A stretch of 64,000 nucleotides of DNA from Mixta mediterraneensis. GTDB taxonomy: Bacteria; Pseudomonadota; Gammaproteobacteria; Enterobacterales; Enterobacteriaceae. Made by a program: the position numbers and the translations under genes. Positions 18,716 through 29,790 of this stretch are shown here, one piece after another. The DNA lies in assembly GCF_014946725.1 (NCBI RefSeq), contig NZ_JACFXY010000008.1, positions 1 to 64,000 of the forward strand, read 5' to 3'. How positions within the stretch are numbered: position 1 is the stretch's first letter; each line of letters opens with the position of its first letter. Under the pieces are notes generated by a model, which was not told the origin of the DNA, ran no database searches, and saw nothing but the letters and a program-made list of their open reading frames with translations.

Positions 18716-19642
18716 TTATCGCTGCAACAGCATTCCCGGATGTTGGGCATTGCGTACAAAAGGCAAATGATCACAGGCATGCTGGCGAGCAAAGCGGATA
18801 AAGGCTTCCAGCACGGGTTGGCGCTGCTCGCCGTCACGAACGGCTGCATAAAGCCGACTCCATAATCCGTCACCTAACGTTTTCGTCACCACTAATCCCT
18901 GTTTTTCAAAACTTTCCACGACCCAGTGCGGCAATGCGGCAATGCCCATGCGTGCCGACACCATCTGAATTAATAGCAGGGTGTTATCGACACTTTTCAA
19001 CGCTGGGCTAACGCCAGCGGGTTGCAGGAAATGACGCCAAATATCAAGCCGTTGACGCTGCACCGGATAAATCATCAACACTTCATCGCCAAGATCTTCC
19101 GGGGAGATATGTTCAACCTGCGCCAGTGGGTGATCCGGCGCCAGAACTAATCGCACTTCAAAATCAAACATGGGTGAATAGAACAGGCCGGAGCGCGGCA
19201 GAATGTCAGAGGTCAGCACTACATCCAGCTCACCCTGCTGCAGCGCTGGCTGCGGATCAAAGGTGACACCGGATTTGAAATCCATCACCACCTGCGGCCA
19301 GCTCTGACGGAAGTTATCCAGTGCTGGCGTCAGCCATTGAATACAGCTGTGGCATTCAATGGCTATACGCAACGTGGCCTGATGTGGCTCGTGGCAGGCT
19401 TGCAGTGCCTGCTGAATTTGCGGCAGCACTTGTTCTGCCAGCTGTAACAAAATTTCTCCCTGCGGCGTAAATCGCAACGGCTGGCTTTTACGGACGAACA
19501 GGCGGAATCCCAGCCGCTGCTCCAGATCGCTGAACTGATGTGACAACGCTGATTGCGTCTGATGGAGCTGGGCAGCAGCAGCAGCCAGCGATCCCGTATT
19601 ACGCAGAGCCTGAAGCGTCCGCAGGTGCTTGAGTTCGATCAT
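18716..19642 (-). CDS. metR: LysR-type regulator MetR
   Basis: 308 residues. The N-terminal winged helix is [20 protein letters not shown], then [20 protein letters not shown]. The effector domain includes [17 protein letters not shown]. MetR activates metE and other methionine genes with homocysteine as co-effector and represses itself. It is divergent from metE, as is standard. The C-terminus is slightly shorter than the 317-residue E. coli protein. Confidence 0.97.
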   Translation of the reverse strand: MIELKHLRTLQALRNTGSLAAAAAQLHQTQSALSHQFSDLEQRLGFRLFVRKSQPLRFTPQGEILLQLAEQVLPQIQQALQACHEPHQATLRIAIECHSCIQWLTPALDNFRQSWPQVVMDFKSGVTFDPQPALQQGELDVVLTSDILPRSGLFYSPMFDFEVRLVLAPDHPLAQVEHISPEDLGDEVLMIYPVQRQRLDIWRHFLQPAGVSPALKSVDNTLLLIQMVSARMGIAALPHWVVESFEKQGLVVTKTLGDGLWSRLYAAVRDGEQRQPVLEAFIRFARQHACDHLPFVRNAQHPGMLLQR

Positions 19643-19786
19643 GAGAGTCCTTCATATCGAATTGAACAAATTGCGCTTGAGGAACATACAGTACCCGCAG
19701 AATATAGCGGTGTAAACATCTGGACGGCTAAACATCTTTGGCTGCCAGTCCTAAGCCAAAGTGAAAGAATATCTGGAGAACAGCAA
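19643..19786. promoter_or_regulatory. metR-metE control region with MetJ met boxes
   Basis: Three contiguous 8-mers, AAACATCT, GGACGGCT and AAACATCT (19714-19737), each match 6 of 8 bases of the MetJ box AGACGTCT. This is good support for a MetJ operator in front of metE. A MetR-like TGA(G)-N5-TTCA lies at 19642-19654, next to the metR start. GGAG at 19775-19778 precedes the metE ATG. Confidence 0.7.
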
Positions 19787-22057
19787 ATGACCATTCTGAA
19801 CCATACTCTCGGCTTTCCACGTGTTGGCCTGCATCGCGAACTAAAAAAGGCCCAGGAAAGCTACTGGGCCGGTCACAGCAGCCAGGAAGAATTACTGGCG
19901 GTAGGCCGCGAGCTGCGGGCACGTCACTGGCAACAACAGAAAGACGCGGGAGTAGATCTGCTGCCGGGGGGGGACTTCGCCTGGTATGATCATGTGCTGA
20001 CCACCAGCCTGCTGCTGGGAAATGTACCCGCGCGCCACCAGAATAAAGAAGATTCTGTCGATCTCGACACGCTGTTCCGCCTGGGTCGTGGCCGGGCGCC
20101 GACGGGCGAGCCTGCCGCTGCTGCTGAAATGACCAAATGGTTTAACACCAATTATCACTATATGGTGCCGGAATTTATCAAAGGCCAGCAGTTCAAACTG
20201 ACCTGGACGCAGTTACTGGATGAAGTTGACGAAGCGCTGGCGCTGGGTCACAAAATCAAACCGGTTTTGCTTGGCCCGCTAACCTATCTGTGGCTGGGTA
20301 AAGTAAAGGGCGAACAATTTGATCGCCTGTCGTTACTGAACGCTATTTTGCCGGTGTATCAGCAAGTATTAGCTGAACTGGCTAAACGAGATATTGAGTG
20401 GGTACAGATTGATGAGCCTGCCCTGGCGCTGGAATTGCCACAAGCCTGGCGCGACGCCTTTAAACCGGCTTACGCTGCACTGCAAGGCCAGAGCAAACTG
20501 CTGCTGACGACTTACTTCGACAGTATCGGTCAGAACATTGATGTGATTCGTGAACTGCCAGTGCAGGGACTGCATGTTGACCTGGTGCACGGACGTGATG
20601 ACATTCAGGCGCTGAACCAGCAACTTCCGGCTTCCTGGCTGCTTTCGCTTGGCGTGATTAATGGCCGTAACGTGTGGCGTGCCGATCTGAGCAGCTGGTT
20701 CGAGCGCCTGCAACCGCTGACAGGTCAACGTGAACAACTGTGGATTGGCACCTCCTGCTCGCTGCTGCACAGCCCAATTGATCTGAGCGTGGAAACGCGT
20801 CTGGACGAAGAAGTGAAAAGCTGGTTTGCTTTTGCCCTTCAGAAGTGCGCAGAGCTTTCTTTGCTAAGTAACGCGCTGAATAACCACGATGCGGCATCGC
20901 TGGAAGCGTGGAGTGCGCCAGTTCGTGCACGCGCTCACTCAAGCCGTGTGCACAATGCCGCCGTTGGCAAACGTCTGCAAGCCATTACTGCCCAGGACAG
21001 TGAGCGTCAGAGCGCCTATGGCGAACGTGCGAAAGCGCAGCGTCAACGGTTTAACCTGCCGGCCTGGCCGACCACCACTATCGGTTCTTTCCCGCAGACC
21101 ACCGAAATTCGCGGGCTGCGTCTTGACTTCAAACAGGGTCGTCTGGACAGCAATCACTACCGCACTGGTATTGCCGGACACATCAGGCAGGCGATTGTTG
21201 AGCAGGAGCGTTTAGGGCTGGACGTGCTGGTGCATGGAGAGGCCGAACGTAACGATATGGTCGAATATTTCGGCGAGCATCTGGATGGTTTCGTATTTAC
21301 GCAAAATGGTTGGGTGCAGAGCTATGGTTCGCGCTGCGTGAAGCCGCCCGTAATCATCGGTGATGTCAGCCGTCCTGAAGCTATCACCGTAGAATGGGCG
21401 AAATATGCGCAATCGCTGACTGACAAGCCGGTAAAAGGCATGTTGACCGGTCCGGTAACGATTCTTTGCTGGTCGTTTCCGCGTGAAGACGTGACCCGTG
21501 AAACCATTGCCAGACAAATTGCGCTGGCGCTGCGTGATGAAGTGGAAGATTTGGAAAAAGCCGGTATCGGCATTATTCAGATTGATGAGCCGGCGTTACG
21601 CGAGGGTCTGCCGCTTCATCAGTCAGACTGGGCTGCCTATCTGGCCTGGGCGGTTGACGCTTTCCGTCTGAATGCAGCCGTAGCGCAAGATGACACGCAA
21701 ATTCATACACATATGTGTTATTGCGAGTTCAACGACATCATGGATTCTATTGCGGCGCTGGATGCGGATGTGATCACCATTGAAACCTCACGTTCAGATA
21801 TGGATCTGCTGGAAGCTTTTGAAACTTTTGAATATCCGAACGAAATTGGCCCAGGCGTGTATGACATTCATTCGCCAAACGTGCCGAGCGTGGAGTGGAT
21901 GGAGGCGCTGTTACTAAAAGCGGCGCAGCGTATTCCAGAAGAGCGTTTATGGGTAAACCCAGACTGCGGCCTGAAAACACGTGGCTGGACCGAAACGCGT
22001 CAGGCGCTGGCTAACATGGTAAAAGCGGCGAAAAAATTGCGTGGTGAAACTGTTTAA
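19787..22057 (+). CDS. metE: Cobalamin-independent methionine synthase
   Basis: 756 residues starting [20 protein letters not shown]. Two barrels are present. The C-terminal zinc site is visible as [10 protein letters not shown] (His and Cys ligands) and [11 protein letters not shown] (late Cys ligand). The enzyme transfers methyl from 5-methyltetrahydropteroyl-triglutamate to homocysteine. The frame is open further upstream, but that extension would cross the metR-metE operator region, so the ATG at 19787 is chosen. Expected to be repressed by MetJ and activated by MetR. Confidence 0.97.
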   Translation: MTILNHTLGFPRVGLHRELKKAQESYWAGHSSQEELLAVGRELRARHWQQQKDAGVDLLPGGDFAWYDHVLTTSLLLGNVPARHQNKEDSVDLDTLFRLGRGRAPTGEPAAAAEMTKWFNTNYHYMVPEFIKGQQFKLTWTQLLDEVDEALALGHKIKPVLLGPLTYLWLGKVKGEQFDRLSLLNAILPVYQQVLAELAKRDIEWVQIDEPALALELPQAWRDAFKPAYAALQGQSKLLLTTYFDSIGQNIDVIRELPVQGLHVDLVHGRDDIQALNQQLPASWLLSLGVINGRNVWRADLSSWFERLQPLTGQREQLWIGTSCSLLHSPIDLSVETRLDEEVKSWFAFALQKCAELSLLSNALNNHDAASLEAWSAPVRARAHSSRVHNAAVGKRLQAITAQDSERQSAYGERAKAQRQRFNLPAWPTTTIGSFPQTTEIRGLRLDFKQGRLDSNHYRTGIAGHIRQAIVEQERLGLDVLVHGEAERNDMVEYFGEHLDGFVFTQNGWVQSYGSRCVKPPVIIGDVSRPEAITVEWAKYAQSLTDKPVKGMLTGPVTILCWSFPREDVTRETIARQIALALRDEVEDLEKAGIGIIQIDEPALREGLPLHQSDWAAYLAWAVDAFRLNAAVAQDDTQIHTHMCYCEFNDIMDSIAALDADVITIETSRSDMDLLEAFETFEYPNEIGPGVYDIHSPNVPSVEWMEALLLKAAQRIPEERLWVNPDCGLKTRGWTETRQALANMVKAAKKLRGETV

Positions 22058-22078
22058 ACGGTTTGGTATTGAAGTGTT

Positions 22079-22102
22079 GGGGCGCTGAGGCGCCCCTTTT
22101 TT
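22079..22102 (+). terminator. Rho-independent terminator after metE
   Basis: GGGGCGC/GCGCCCC stem with a short loop and six T; it ends next to the convergent dlhH stop at 22104. Confidence 0.88.
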
Positions 22103-22103
22103 A

Positions 22104-22940
22104 CTAAGCGGATGGCGCAACGCCATATTGCCTGAACCAGGCAAGCATACGCGCCCAGCCATCTCTGGCAGACTCGGCATGATAGCCTGGACGATAATCA
22201 GCATTAAATGCATGTCCGGCTTCGGGGTAGACGATGATTTCAGCTTTGGCATTGGCGGCATGCAGCGCCTGGCGCATCTGTTCAACGCTTTCCAGCGGAA
22301 TACCGTCATCCTGACCGCCATATAAGCCCAGAACGGGTGCGGATAAATCAACGGCAATATCAATCGGATGTTTTTGCTGTTTCATGGATTTATCGCCTGT
22401 CAGGCGACCATACCATGCTACGGCGGCACGAAGCTGCGGATTATGCGCTGCGTAAAGCCAGCTGATGCGACCACCCCAACAGAAACCGGTAATGCCCATT
22501 CTGCGAATATCGCCGCCGTGGCGAGACGCCCAGTTTGCGGCGTGGTCAAGATCAGATAACACTTGCGTATCCGGTACTTTACTTACCAGCTCTTTAAACA
22601 ACGTCGGAATATCATCGTATTCGCTCGGATCTCCTTCGCGGAAATACAGTTCGGGCGCAATGGCCAGATAACCTTCCAGCGCCAGACGGCGGCAAATATC
22701 ACGAATGTGTTCGTGTACGCCGAAAATTTCCTGCACCACCAGGACCATCGGTAACGGCCCTTCAACATCTTTTGGCCTGGCATAAAACGCGGGCATATTC
22801 TCGCCCTGACTTGGAACCGAGGTTTCGCCGGATTGAATAGCAGGGCTTTCAGTAATAATGGTTGTAGAAGCAGTGGGTTGTACCGCAGGTGCAAAGCCGC
22901 CTCCAGCAGATTTTTGTGCCATATTATCTTCGGTTTTCAT
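22104..22940 (-). CDS. dlhH: Dienelactone hydrolase family protein (YsgA/DlhH)
   Basis: 278 residues from an ATG at 22940 preceded by GGAGAGAACA. The DLH triad is visible: Cys in ITGFCWGGRISW, Asp in YGGQDDGIP and His in AGHAFNADYRPGYH. It is an alpha/beta hydrolase whose in vivo substrate in enterobacteria is not known to me. Convergent with metE and divergent from udp, as in E. coli. A longer frame to 23012 is open but lacks a good ribosome site. Confidence 0.93.
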   Translation of the reverse strand: MKTEDNMAQKSAGGGFAPAVQPTASTTIITESPAIQSGETSVPSQGENMPAFYARPKDVEGPLPMVLVVQEIFGVHEHIRDICRRLALEGYLAIAPELYFREGDPSEYDDIPTLFKELVSKVPDTQVLSDLDHAANWASRHGGDIRRMGITGFCWGGRISWLYAAHNPQLRAAVAWYGRLTGDKSMKQQKHPIDIAVDLSAPVLGLYGGQDDGIPLESVEQMRQALHAANAKAEIIVYPEAGHAFNADYRPGYHAESARDGWARMLAWFRQYGVAPSA

Positions 22941-23115
22941 TGTTCTCTCCGTGCAAGCAAATAGCGCGATCACGTAACTATAGCCTGGCCAGATCTCACA
23001 TGGACCAGACAAGGGGTAGCAGAGTTAGCAACAGATAAAATCACCTATCTCTTTAACATTGCGATGACGGGTTACACAGCACCGCTTGTAGCAGTGAAGG
23101 ATGACTTGATCTTAA

Positions 23116-23200
23116 TGAGTGATATTCATCACATTTATTTTGATATGAAATGTAATTTTCATTTTTTATATTGATTGTTATCACATATTTATCGCGCAGG
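23116..23200. promoter_or_regulatory. CRP sites upstream of udp
   Basis: GTGATATTCATCAC at 23119-23132 is a near-consensus CRP core (TGTGA-N6-TCACA). A second, weaker site with a clear TCACA half (TTGATTGTTATCACA) is near 23171-23185. Paired CRP sites with a gap suited to CytR match the udp control region of E. coli. The AT-rich sequence between them holds no gene. Confidence 0.65.
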
Positions 23201-23245
23201 CTGACGTAGAGTGGCGCGTTACTTTCCTTCAATCAGGAGTCTGAT

Positions 23246-24006
23246 ATGTCACAATCTGACGTTTTCCACCTTGGCCTTACCAAAGCCGATTTGCAGGGCG
23301 CGACTTTAGCCATTGTGCCTGGCGATCCAGAGCGCGTTAAAAAATCGCCGGGTTAATGGAGAATGCACAGCATCTGGCGTCGCACCGCGAATTTACGACG
23401 TGGCTGGCAAAACTGGACGGCAAGCCGGTTGTCGTGTGTTCGACCGGTATCGGTGGCCCGTCAACGTCAATTGCGGTTGAAGAGCTGGCTCAACTTGGTG
23501 TGCGCACCTTTCTGCGCGTTGGCACGACCGGCGCGATTCAGCCGCATATAAATGTGGGTGATGTCTTAGTGACCACCGCATCCGTGCGTTTAGACGGTGC
23601 CAGCCTGCATTTTGCCCCTATGGCGTTTCCAGCGGTGGCCGATTTTACCTGCACGACCGCATTGGTTGCGGCCGCAGAAGCGTGCGGAGCCACCACCCAT
23701 ATCGGTGTTACCGCGTCGTCCGACACGTTTTACCCAGGCCAGGAACGCTATGACACCTTCTCGGGCCGTGTGGTAAACCGCTTTCAGGGATCGATGAAAG
23801 AGTGGCAGCAAATGGGGGTGCTGAATTATGAGATGGAATCCGCGACGTTATTAACCATGTGCGCCAGTCAGGGACTGCGTGCTGGTATGGTGGCGGGTGT
23901 TATCGTCAATCGCACGCAGAAAGAGATCCCGGATGCGGTAACCATGAAACAGACCGAAAGCGATGCGGTGAAGATTGTCGTAGAAGCGGCGCGTCGCTTG
24001 CTATAA
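23246..24006 (+). pseudogene. udp: Uridine phosphorylase, single-base frameshift
   Basis: The start [20 protein letters not shown] at 23246 is in one frame and ends after PERVKKSPG. The rest, beginning at [15 protein letters not shown] and running to EAARRLL, is in the next frame. Adding one A to the A6 run at 23339-23344 restores [12 protein letters not shown] and a continuous 253-residue Udp. All remaining segments ([32 protein letters not shown]) are intact. The enzyme reversibly phosphorolyses uridine. The lesion may be a real mutation, a slippage-rescued gene, or an assembly error. Confidence 0.92.
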
Positions 24007-24315
24007 CGCGCACGGCAGCAGGTTTCAGGAGTGAGAGAGCCGCCTGCTGCCTGGTTTAAATCCGCCTGCTTCAGCTGAGCCTGCGAATGCTTATATGCAA
24101 TACGATGTTTCCCGATCGCGCTTCCTTTTTCCCGATCCCGCTATGGAAAAACGCTACTTTGCGCGGGTTGCCAGCGCCGTTCTTCCTGGCGGGCATTGCA
24201 AACCGACAGGGGGCTTTTAAGGCGGCGTAAGGCCTGCCTGTCGGGCAAAATTGTCTGGACATTCATACAGTGCGACTCTACCTTTTCTCTCAGCAACGTA
24301 TGTGGCGGGGGAATC
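24007..24315. other. udp-rmuC intergenic region with weak terminator
   Basis: A GGCAGCAGG/CCTGCTGCC stem at 24014-24051 ends in TGGTTTAAATCC and may be a weak terminator for udp. The rest has a 63-residue reverse frame (24071-24262) without recognisable features or composition support, which I do not call as a gene. The rmuC ribosome site GGGGGAAT precedes 24316. Confidence 0.4.
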
Positions 24316-25815
24316 ATGGATCAGCACATCATCATCAGTGCCTGTCTGGCGCTGGCCGGCCTGGGCATTGGCTGGATGCTGGCGCAATTACGCGCCAGCC
24401 AACAATTAGCCAGTTTTGCTACCGAGCGTCGTCTGTTAGAAGCGGCACAGCAGCGTCAGCAACAGCATATCGAACAACTTCAGCAACAATCGCAACAGCG
24501 TGAGCAGGAATTGCATCACCTGCATGGTGCGCTGAGCGGGGCCAATGAGCGCCTGCAGCAGCTTGATTACTGGCGCGGTGAAAGCGAACAGCTGAATCGC
24601 GAGTTGCGTAATCAGCTGGAAGTGAACAGCGCCCAGGAAGCTGAACTTCGCGAAGTTACCATTCGTCTTGAAGAAACGCGCTTTGCCGCTGAAGAGAAAC
24701 AGCGCTTGCTGACCAACAGTGAACAGCGCCTCAGCGCCCAGTTTGAAAATCTTGCCAATCGTATTTTTGAAAACAGCGGGCGGCGCGTCGATGAGCAAAA
24801 CCGTCAAAGCCTGAACAGCCTGATCGGTCCACTGCGTGAACAGCTGGACGGTTTTCGTCGTCAGGTGCATGAAAGTTTTGGAGTAGAAGCGCGCGAACGC
24901 CATACGCTAACCCATGAAATCCGCCAGCTTCAGCAGTTAAATGCGCAGATGGCGCAAGAAGCGATCAATCTGACAAAGGCGCTAAAAGGCGACAATAAAA
25001 TTCAAGGCAACTGGGGAGAAGTGGTCCTGAGCCGCGTACTGGAAGCATCCGGGCTACGCGAAGGTTATGAATACGAAACTCAGGTCAGCATTCAGGCAGA
25101 ACAGCAGGGCAGGATGCAACCCGATGTCATCGTCCGTTTACCGCAAGACAAAGATGTGGTGATTGACGCCAAAATGACGCTGGTGGCGTATGAACGCTAC
25201 TTTAATGCGGAAAGTGAAGCCGATCGCGAACAGGCAATTCAGGCACATATCAGCGCAATGCGCGGACACATCCGCTTGCTGGGACGCAAAGATTATCAAC
25301 AATTGCCCGGTTTACGATCGCTGGATTATGTATTGATGTTTATCCCGGTAGAACCGGCCTTTTTGCTGGCAATCGATCGTCAGCCTGAATTAATCAGCGA
25401 AGCGTTGCAGCAAAATATTATGCTAGTCAGCCCAACCACACTGTTAGTTGCGCTGCGTACAATCAATAACCTTTGGCGCTATGAGCACCAAAGTCGCAAT
25501 GCGCAGCGTATCGCTGATCGCGCGGCAAGGTTATACGATAAAATGCGGCTGTTTGTTGACGACATGAGCGGCATTGGCGTCAATCTGGATAAAGCGCAAA
25601 ACAGCTATCGTGAAGCGATGAAAAAACTGGCAGAGGGGCGCGGCAATTTGATCGCGCAAACTGAAGTATTTCGCGATCTTGGCGTTGAGGTGAAGCGTTC
25701 CATTAATCCGTTGCTGGTGGAACGTGCCAGGCCAGAAAGTGAACCTGCTGACGAGCAGCAAGAGGAAAACGAAGCGGATGACAGCGGCTTACGTGTGAGA
25801 CGTCTCCACGAATAG
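24316..25815 (+). CDS. rmuC: DNA recombination protein RmuC
   Basis: 499 residues starting MDQHIIISACLALAGLGIGW, an N-terminal membrane anchor. A glutamine-rich coiled coil (about residues 35-190) follows, then the RmuC nuclease-like domain (IQGNWGEVVLSRVLEASGLR, DVVIDAKMTLVAYERYF). RmuC limits inversions at short inverted repeats in E. coli. The upstream extension of the frame is discarded because the ATG at 24316 has a good ribosome site and gives the membrane anchor at the N-terminus. Confidence 0.95.
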   Translation: MDQHIIISACLALAGLGIGWMLAQLRASQQLASFATERRLLEAAQQRQQQHIEQLQQQSQQREQELHHLHGALSGANERLQQLDYWRGESEQLNRELRNQLEVNSAQEAELREVTIRLEETRFAAEEKQRLLTNSEQRLSAQFENLANRIFENSGRRVDEQNRQSLNSLIGPLREQLDGFRRQVHESFGVEARERHTLTHEIRQLQQLNAQMAQEAINLTKALKGDNKIQGNWGEVVLSRVLEASGLREGYEYETQVSIQAEQQGRMQPDVIVRLPQDKDVVIDAKMTLVAYERYFNAESEADREQAIQAHISAMRGHIRLLGRKDYQQLPGLRSLDYVLMFIPVEPAFLLAIDRQPELISEALQQNIMLVSPTTLLVALRTINNLWRYEHQSRNAQRIADRAARLYDKMRLFVDDMSGIGVNLDKAQNSYREAMKKLAEGRGNLIAQTEVFRDLGVEVKRSINPLLVERARPESEPADEQQEENEADDSGLRVRRLHE

Positions 25816-25890
25816 CACGGGCGCAACGTGCCTGACCTCCGTGACTCTGATACACTTCGGGAAGAATTATTTGTGGAGCAGGTAAAACCG

Positions 25891-26649
25891 ATGGCAGATG
25901 AATCACAGCAGGAAACCACCCATTTTGGCTTTCAGACGGTCGCTAAAAGTGAGAAGGCCGATAAAGTCGCGGACGTGTTTCATTCCGTAGCGGCAAAATA
26001 CGACGTGATGAACGACCTGATGTCGTTTGGCATCCATCGTGTCTGGAAGCGTTTTACCATCGACAGCAGCGGCGTTCGCCGTGGACAGCGTGTCCTGGAT
26101 CTGGCGGGTGGAACCGGCGATTTGACCGCAAAATTCTCCCGTTTGGTGGGCGAAACGGGTCAGGTGGTACTGGCCGACATCAATAGCTCAATGTTGAAAA
26201 TGGGCCGCGAGAAGCTGCGTAATCGTGGTGTGGTTGGCAACGTCAACTATGTTCAGGCAAATGCCGAAGCGCTGCCGTTCCCGGATAATTATTTTGACTG
26301 CATTACCATCTCCTTCGGCCTGCGTAACGTGACTGAAAAAGAGAAAGCGCTGGCTTCCATGTTTCGCGTGCTAAAGCCGGGCGGTCGTTTGCTGGTACTG
26401 GAATTTTCTAAACCCGTCATTGAGCCGTTGAGCAAAGCTTATGATGCGTATTCATTCCACATCCTGCCACGCATCGGACAACTGGTGGCGCAAGACGCAG
26501 AAAGCTATCGCTATCTGGCTGAATCAATCCGCATGCACCCCGATCAGGAAACCCTAAAGGCGATGATGAATGATGTTGGTTTTGAAAATACCACCTACTT
26601 CAACATGACCGGCGGCATCGTCGCGCTACACCGCGGATTTAAGTTTTAA
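25891..26649 (+). CDS. ubiE: Ubiquinone/menaquinone C-methyltransferase UbiE
   Basis: 252 residues starting [23 protein letters not shown] motif I is [15 protein letters not shown] and the post-motif is [20 protein letters not shown]. UbiE methylates demethylmenaquinol and the C2 position in ubiquinol synthesis. It is the first gene of ubiE-ubiJ-ubiB. The open frame extends upstream to 25828, but the ATG at 25891 gives the standard length. Confidence 0.97.
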   Translation: MADESQQETTHFGFQTVAKSEKADKVADVFHSVAAKYDVMNDLMSFGIHRVWKRFTIDSSGVRRGQRVLDLAGGTGDLTAKFSRLVGETGQVVLADINSSMLKMGREKLRNRGVVGNVNYVQANAEALPFPDNYFDCITISFGLRNVTEKEKALASMFRVLKPGGRLLVLEFSKPVIEPLSKAYDAYSFHILPRIGQLVAQDAESYRYLAESIRMHPDQETLKAMMNDVGFENTTYFNMTGGIVALHRGFKF

Positions 26650-26654
26650 ACGGT

Positions 26655-27266
26655 ATGGTGATGACTTTTACGCCCTTAATCACTGCCGGTATTGAGACCG
26701 TGCTAAACCGCGTGTTGTATCGTGACCGCGGACTAAAAGCGGCGCGTCAACGTCTGGCCGGTAAGGTACTGACGCTGCGCCTGAATGAATTTTCCCATCC
26801 GCTGGTGCTGGTGTTCAGCGAACAACAGCTGGATGTATTGGGTGACTGGCGGGGCAGCAGTGATTGCACGGTAATTACCCAGTTGAAAACGCTGCCGAAA
26901 TTGCGCGACCGTCAACAGCTTACCCGCCTGATCCGTAGCGGCGAGCTGGAAGTTGAAGGAGACTTACAGGTTGTCCAGCAGTTTTCTGCGCTAATGGATC
27001 TGGCCGAGCTGGATCCTGCCGAATATCTGGCACCGTGGACGGGTGATATTGCCGCCCAGGGTATTAGCCAGGGCGTGCAGCGTGCATTGCGCTTTATCAA
27101 AAGTGAAGTGCAACGGCGACAGGATTATTTAGGTCAGGCGATTACCGAAGAGTGGCGCATTGCACCCGGCGCGTTAGAACTCGCCTGGTTTTCTGAGGAG
27201 ATAGACGCGATGGAACGTTCGCTTGATGCGCTCAGTACGCGTTTAGCGCAGCTGGAGGCGAAATGA
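26655..27266 (+). CDS. ubiJ: Ubiquinone biosynthesis accessory factor UbiJ
   Basis: 203 residues with an N-terminal SCP2 lipid-binding domain ([15 protein letters not shown] region) and the conserved [20 protein letters not shown] segment. A C-terminal coiled coil ends [14 protein letters not shown]. UbiJ with UbiK scaffolds the soluble ubiquinone complex. It overlaps ubiB by 4 bases (ATGA), so the two are translationally coupled. Starts at 26655 or at the ATG two codons later are both possible. Confidence 0.94.
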   Translation: MVMTFTPLITAGIETVLNRVLYRDRGLKAARQRLAGKVLTLRLNEFSHPLVLVFSEQQLDVLGDWRGSSDCTVITQLKTLPKLRDRQQLTRLIRSGELEVEGDLQVVQQFSALMDLAELDPAEYLAPWTGDIAAQGISQGVQRALRFIKSEVQRRQDYLGQAITEEWRIAPGALELAWFSEEIDAMERSLDALSTRLAQLEAK

Positions 27267-28900
27267 GTTTTGGTGAAATCCGCCGCTTGTACTTCATCGT
27301 TAAGGTTTTTTTGACGTATGGCCTTGATGAATTAATTCCCCGAATGCGCATTACTCTTCCGCTTCGCCTTTGGCGTCGCTGCATTTTTTGGATCCCTAAC
27401 AAACATTCTGAAGCAGCGACAGGTGCGCGTCTGCGCATGGCACTGGAACAGCTCGGCCCGGTATGGATTAAGTTTGGTCAGATGCTCTCAACGCGTCGCG
27501 ATCTGTTTCCGCCAGTGATTGCCGATCAGCTGGCGATTTTGCAGGACCGCGTTGCGCCTTTTGACGGCGTTAAAGCTAAAGCACAAATTGAACGTTCGAT
27601 GGGCGCTCCGATTGAAAGCTGGTTTGATGATTTTGACATCAAGCCGCTGGCTTCAGCCTCGATAGCACAGGTACACACTGCAACACTCAAATCGAACGGT
27701 AAAAAAATTGTCATCAAAGTGATTCGCCCGGACATCCTGCCAGTAATCAAAGCGGACATGAAACTGATCTACCGTCTGGCTCGCTGGGTGCCGCGTTTGT
27801 TGCCGGATGGACGCCGCTTACGTCCACTGGAAGTGGTGCGGGATTATGAAAAAACCTTGATTGATGAGCTGAATTTACTGCGCGAAGCAGCGAATGCCAT
27901 TCAGTTACGCCGCAACTTCGAAGACAGCCGCATGCTTTATGTGCCTGAAATATATTCAGATTATTGCAGCGAGTCGATGTTAGTCATGGAGCGGATCTAC
28001 GGTATTCCGATTTCAGACGTGGCGACGCTTGAGCAACATGGCGTAAATATGAAACTGCTGGCCGAGCGTGGCGTGCAGGTCTTCTTTACCCAGGTGTTCC
28101 GCGACAGCTTTTTCCATGCCGATATGCATCCGGGCAATATTTTTGTCAGTTATGACCATCCTGAAGATCCGCAATATATCGGTATCGACTGCGGCATCGT
28201 TGGCTCGCTCAATAAAGAAGATAAACGTTATTTAGCCGAAAATTTCATCGCTTTCTTTAATCGTGACTACCGGAAAGTCGCGGAATTACATGTTGATTCA
28301 GGCTGGGTCCCGCCAGATACGAACGTTGAAGACTTTGAATTTGCGATTCGTACTGTCTGCGAACCCATTTTTGAAAAGCCGCTGGCCGAGATTTCCTTTG
28401 GTCATGTACTGCTGAACCTCTTTAATACCGCGCGCCGCTTCAATATGGAAGTGCAGCCGCAGCTGGTGCTGTTACAAAAGACGCTACTCTATATAGAAGG
28501 GATCGGACGACAGCTCTATCCACAACTGGATTTGTGGAAGACGGCAAAACCTTTTCTTGAGGATTGGATTAAAGATCAGGTTGGTATTCCAGCCATCATT
28601 CGGGCGGTGAAAGATAAAGCACCGTTCTGGGCAGAAAAATTGCCGGAACTGCCGGAGCTGTTCTATGACAGCATGCGTCAGCATAAGCTTTTACGGCATA
28701 GTGTCGATAAGTTAGTGGGCGATCTCAATGCGCAGCGTACCCGTCATCATCAGGCGCGGTATTTGTTTGGCGTCGGCGCCACGCTGCTATTAAGTGGTAC
28801 GGTGGTCTTATTGAGTCGACCGGACTGGGACTTCTTTCCTGCTGTATTAATGGCGGCGGGTTTCGTCTCTTGGTTAATTGGCTGGCGTAAGACAAACTGA
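27263..28900 (+). CDS. ubiB: Ubiquinone biosynthesis atypical kinase UbiB
   Basis: 545 residues of the ABC1/ADCK family. The KxGQ-type motif is [14 protein letters not shown], catalytic segments include [11 protein letters not shown] and [10 protein letters not shown], and two C-terminal membrane helices sit at about 500-545 ([17 protein letters not shown] and [15 protein letters not shown]). UbiB is an inner-membrane ATPase needed for ubiquinone assembly. Length equals the family norm. Confidence 0.97.
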   Translation: MSFGEIRRLYFIVKVFLTYGLDELIPRMRITLPLRLWRRCIFWIPNKHSEAATGARLRMALEQLGPVWIKFGQMLSTRRDLFPPVIADQLAILQDRVAPFDGVKAKAQIERSMGAPIESWFDDFDIKPLASASIAQVHTATLKSNGKKIVIKVIRPDILPVIKADMKLIYRLARWVPRLLPDGRRLRPLEVVRDYEKTLIDELNLLREAANAIQLRRNFEDSRMLYVPEIYSDYCSESMLVMERIYGIPISDVATLEQHGVNMKLLAERGVQVFFTQVFRDSFFHADMHPGNIFVSYDHPEDPQYIGIDCGIVGSLNKEDKRYLAENFIAFFNRDYRKVAELHVDSGWVPPDTNVEDFEFAIRTVCEPIFEKPLAEISFGHVLLNLFNTARRFNMEVQPQLVLLQKTLLYIEGIGRQLYPQLDLWKTAKPFLEDWIKDQVGIPAIIRAVKDKAPFWAEKLPELPELFYDSMRQHKLLRHSVDKLVGDLNAQRTRHHQARYLFGVGATLLLSGTVVLLSRPDWDFFPAVLMAAGFVSWLIGWRKTN

Positions 28901-29010
28901 TTGTCAGTTCAACCGAAAAAGCGGTAATGTCGCTCGCTCTGGCCCGAATTTATAAGGGTTCTCCGCGACACATTACGCAATAATTTTCACAGAATATTAG
29001 AGGCTATCTC

Positions 29011-29265
29011 ATGGGCGGTATCAGTATTTGGCAATTAATCATCATTGCCGTAATCGTTGTACTTCTGTTTGGTACGAATAAATTACGCAATCTGGGTTCG
29101 GATTTAGGTTCCTCTATTCGTGGTTTCAAAAAAGCCATGGGCGATGAGGATGATAAAAAGGATCAACCGAAAGAGCAGGATGCTGACTTCAACGCCAAAA
29201 CGCTGGCGGATAAACAGCAAACCTCGGCTAACAAAGAAGAAGCCAAGAACGACAAGCAGGTATAA
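29011..29265 (+). CDS. tatA: Twin-arginine translocase subunit TatA
   Basis: 84 residues. A short N-terminal membrane helix ([18 protein letters not shown]) is followed by an amphipathic helix with the F-G-T-x-K-L-R hinge region and an acidic/lysine-rich tail. TatA forms the variable-size pore for folded proteins. It opens the tatABC operon; tatB starts 3 bases after its stop. Confidence 0.96.
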   Translation: MGGISIWQLIIIAVIVVLLFGTNKLRNLGSDLGSSIRGFKKAMGDEDDKKDQPKEQDADFNAKTLADKQQTSANKEEAKNDKQV

Positions 29266-29268
29266 ACC

Positions 29269-29790
29269 GTGTTCGATATTGGTTTTAGTGAACTGGTATT
29301 GGTGTTCGTTATTGGGTTGCTCGTACTTGGCCCACAACGTTTACCGGTTGCGGTGAAAACCGTAGTCGGCTGGATCAGGGCGATACGTTCGCTGGCAGCC
29401 AATGTGCAAAATGAGCTGGCGCAGGAGCTGAAGCTGCAGGAATTGCAGGACAGCCTGAAAAAGGTCGAAGAGGCGGGTCGCGGCACGCTGTCGCCTGAGC
29501 TAAAAGAGTCAATGGAAGAGCTCCGTAAAACCGCAGATTCAATGAAACGCTCTTATCAACAGAGCGTTGATATTGAAAAAGAGGAAGATGAAGCGAATAC
29601 CATTCACGCTCCGCAGCAGCAACCTGCCGAGACTTCCTATCCTGTGACGCCCGCAGCCGCCGGAGGCCAGGCCAGCGCACCTGCACAAGTTCCCGGCAGC
29701 CATGAAGCCACGTCGGTGGCGAAACCTGACGAGGCTTCAGGCACCGCGCGCAGCACAGCAACCCCCTCTTCTGCAAGTGATGAACGATAA
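29269..29790 (+). CDS. tatB: Twin-arginine translocase subunit TatB
   Basis: 173 residues from [23 protein letters not shown] forms the membrane helix with the conserved Glu8, then [11 protein letters not shown] and a long amphipathic helix. The tail is Pro/Ala/Ser-rich. TatB with TatC binds Tat signal peptides. The final base of its stop is shared with the tatC start (TAATGG). Confidence 0.96.
   Translation: MFDIGFSELVLVFVIGLLVLGPQRLPVAVKTVVGWIRAIRSLAANVQNELAQELKLQELQDSLKKVEEAGRGTLSPELKESMEELRKTADSMKRSYQQSVDIEKEEDEANTIHAPQQQPAETSYPVTPAAAGGQASAPAQVPGSHEATSVAKPDEASGTARSTATPSSASDER

Noticed and set aside
24071..24262. 63-codon reverse frame in the udp-rmuC gap
   Set aside because: No recognisable protein pattern, no good ribosome site, and located in a terminator region.
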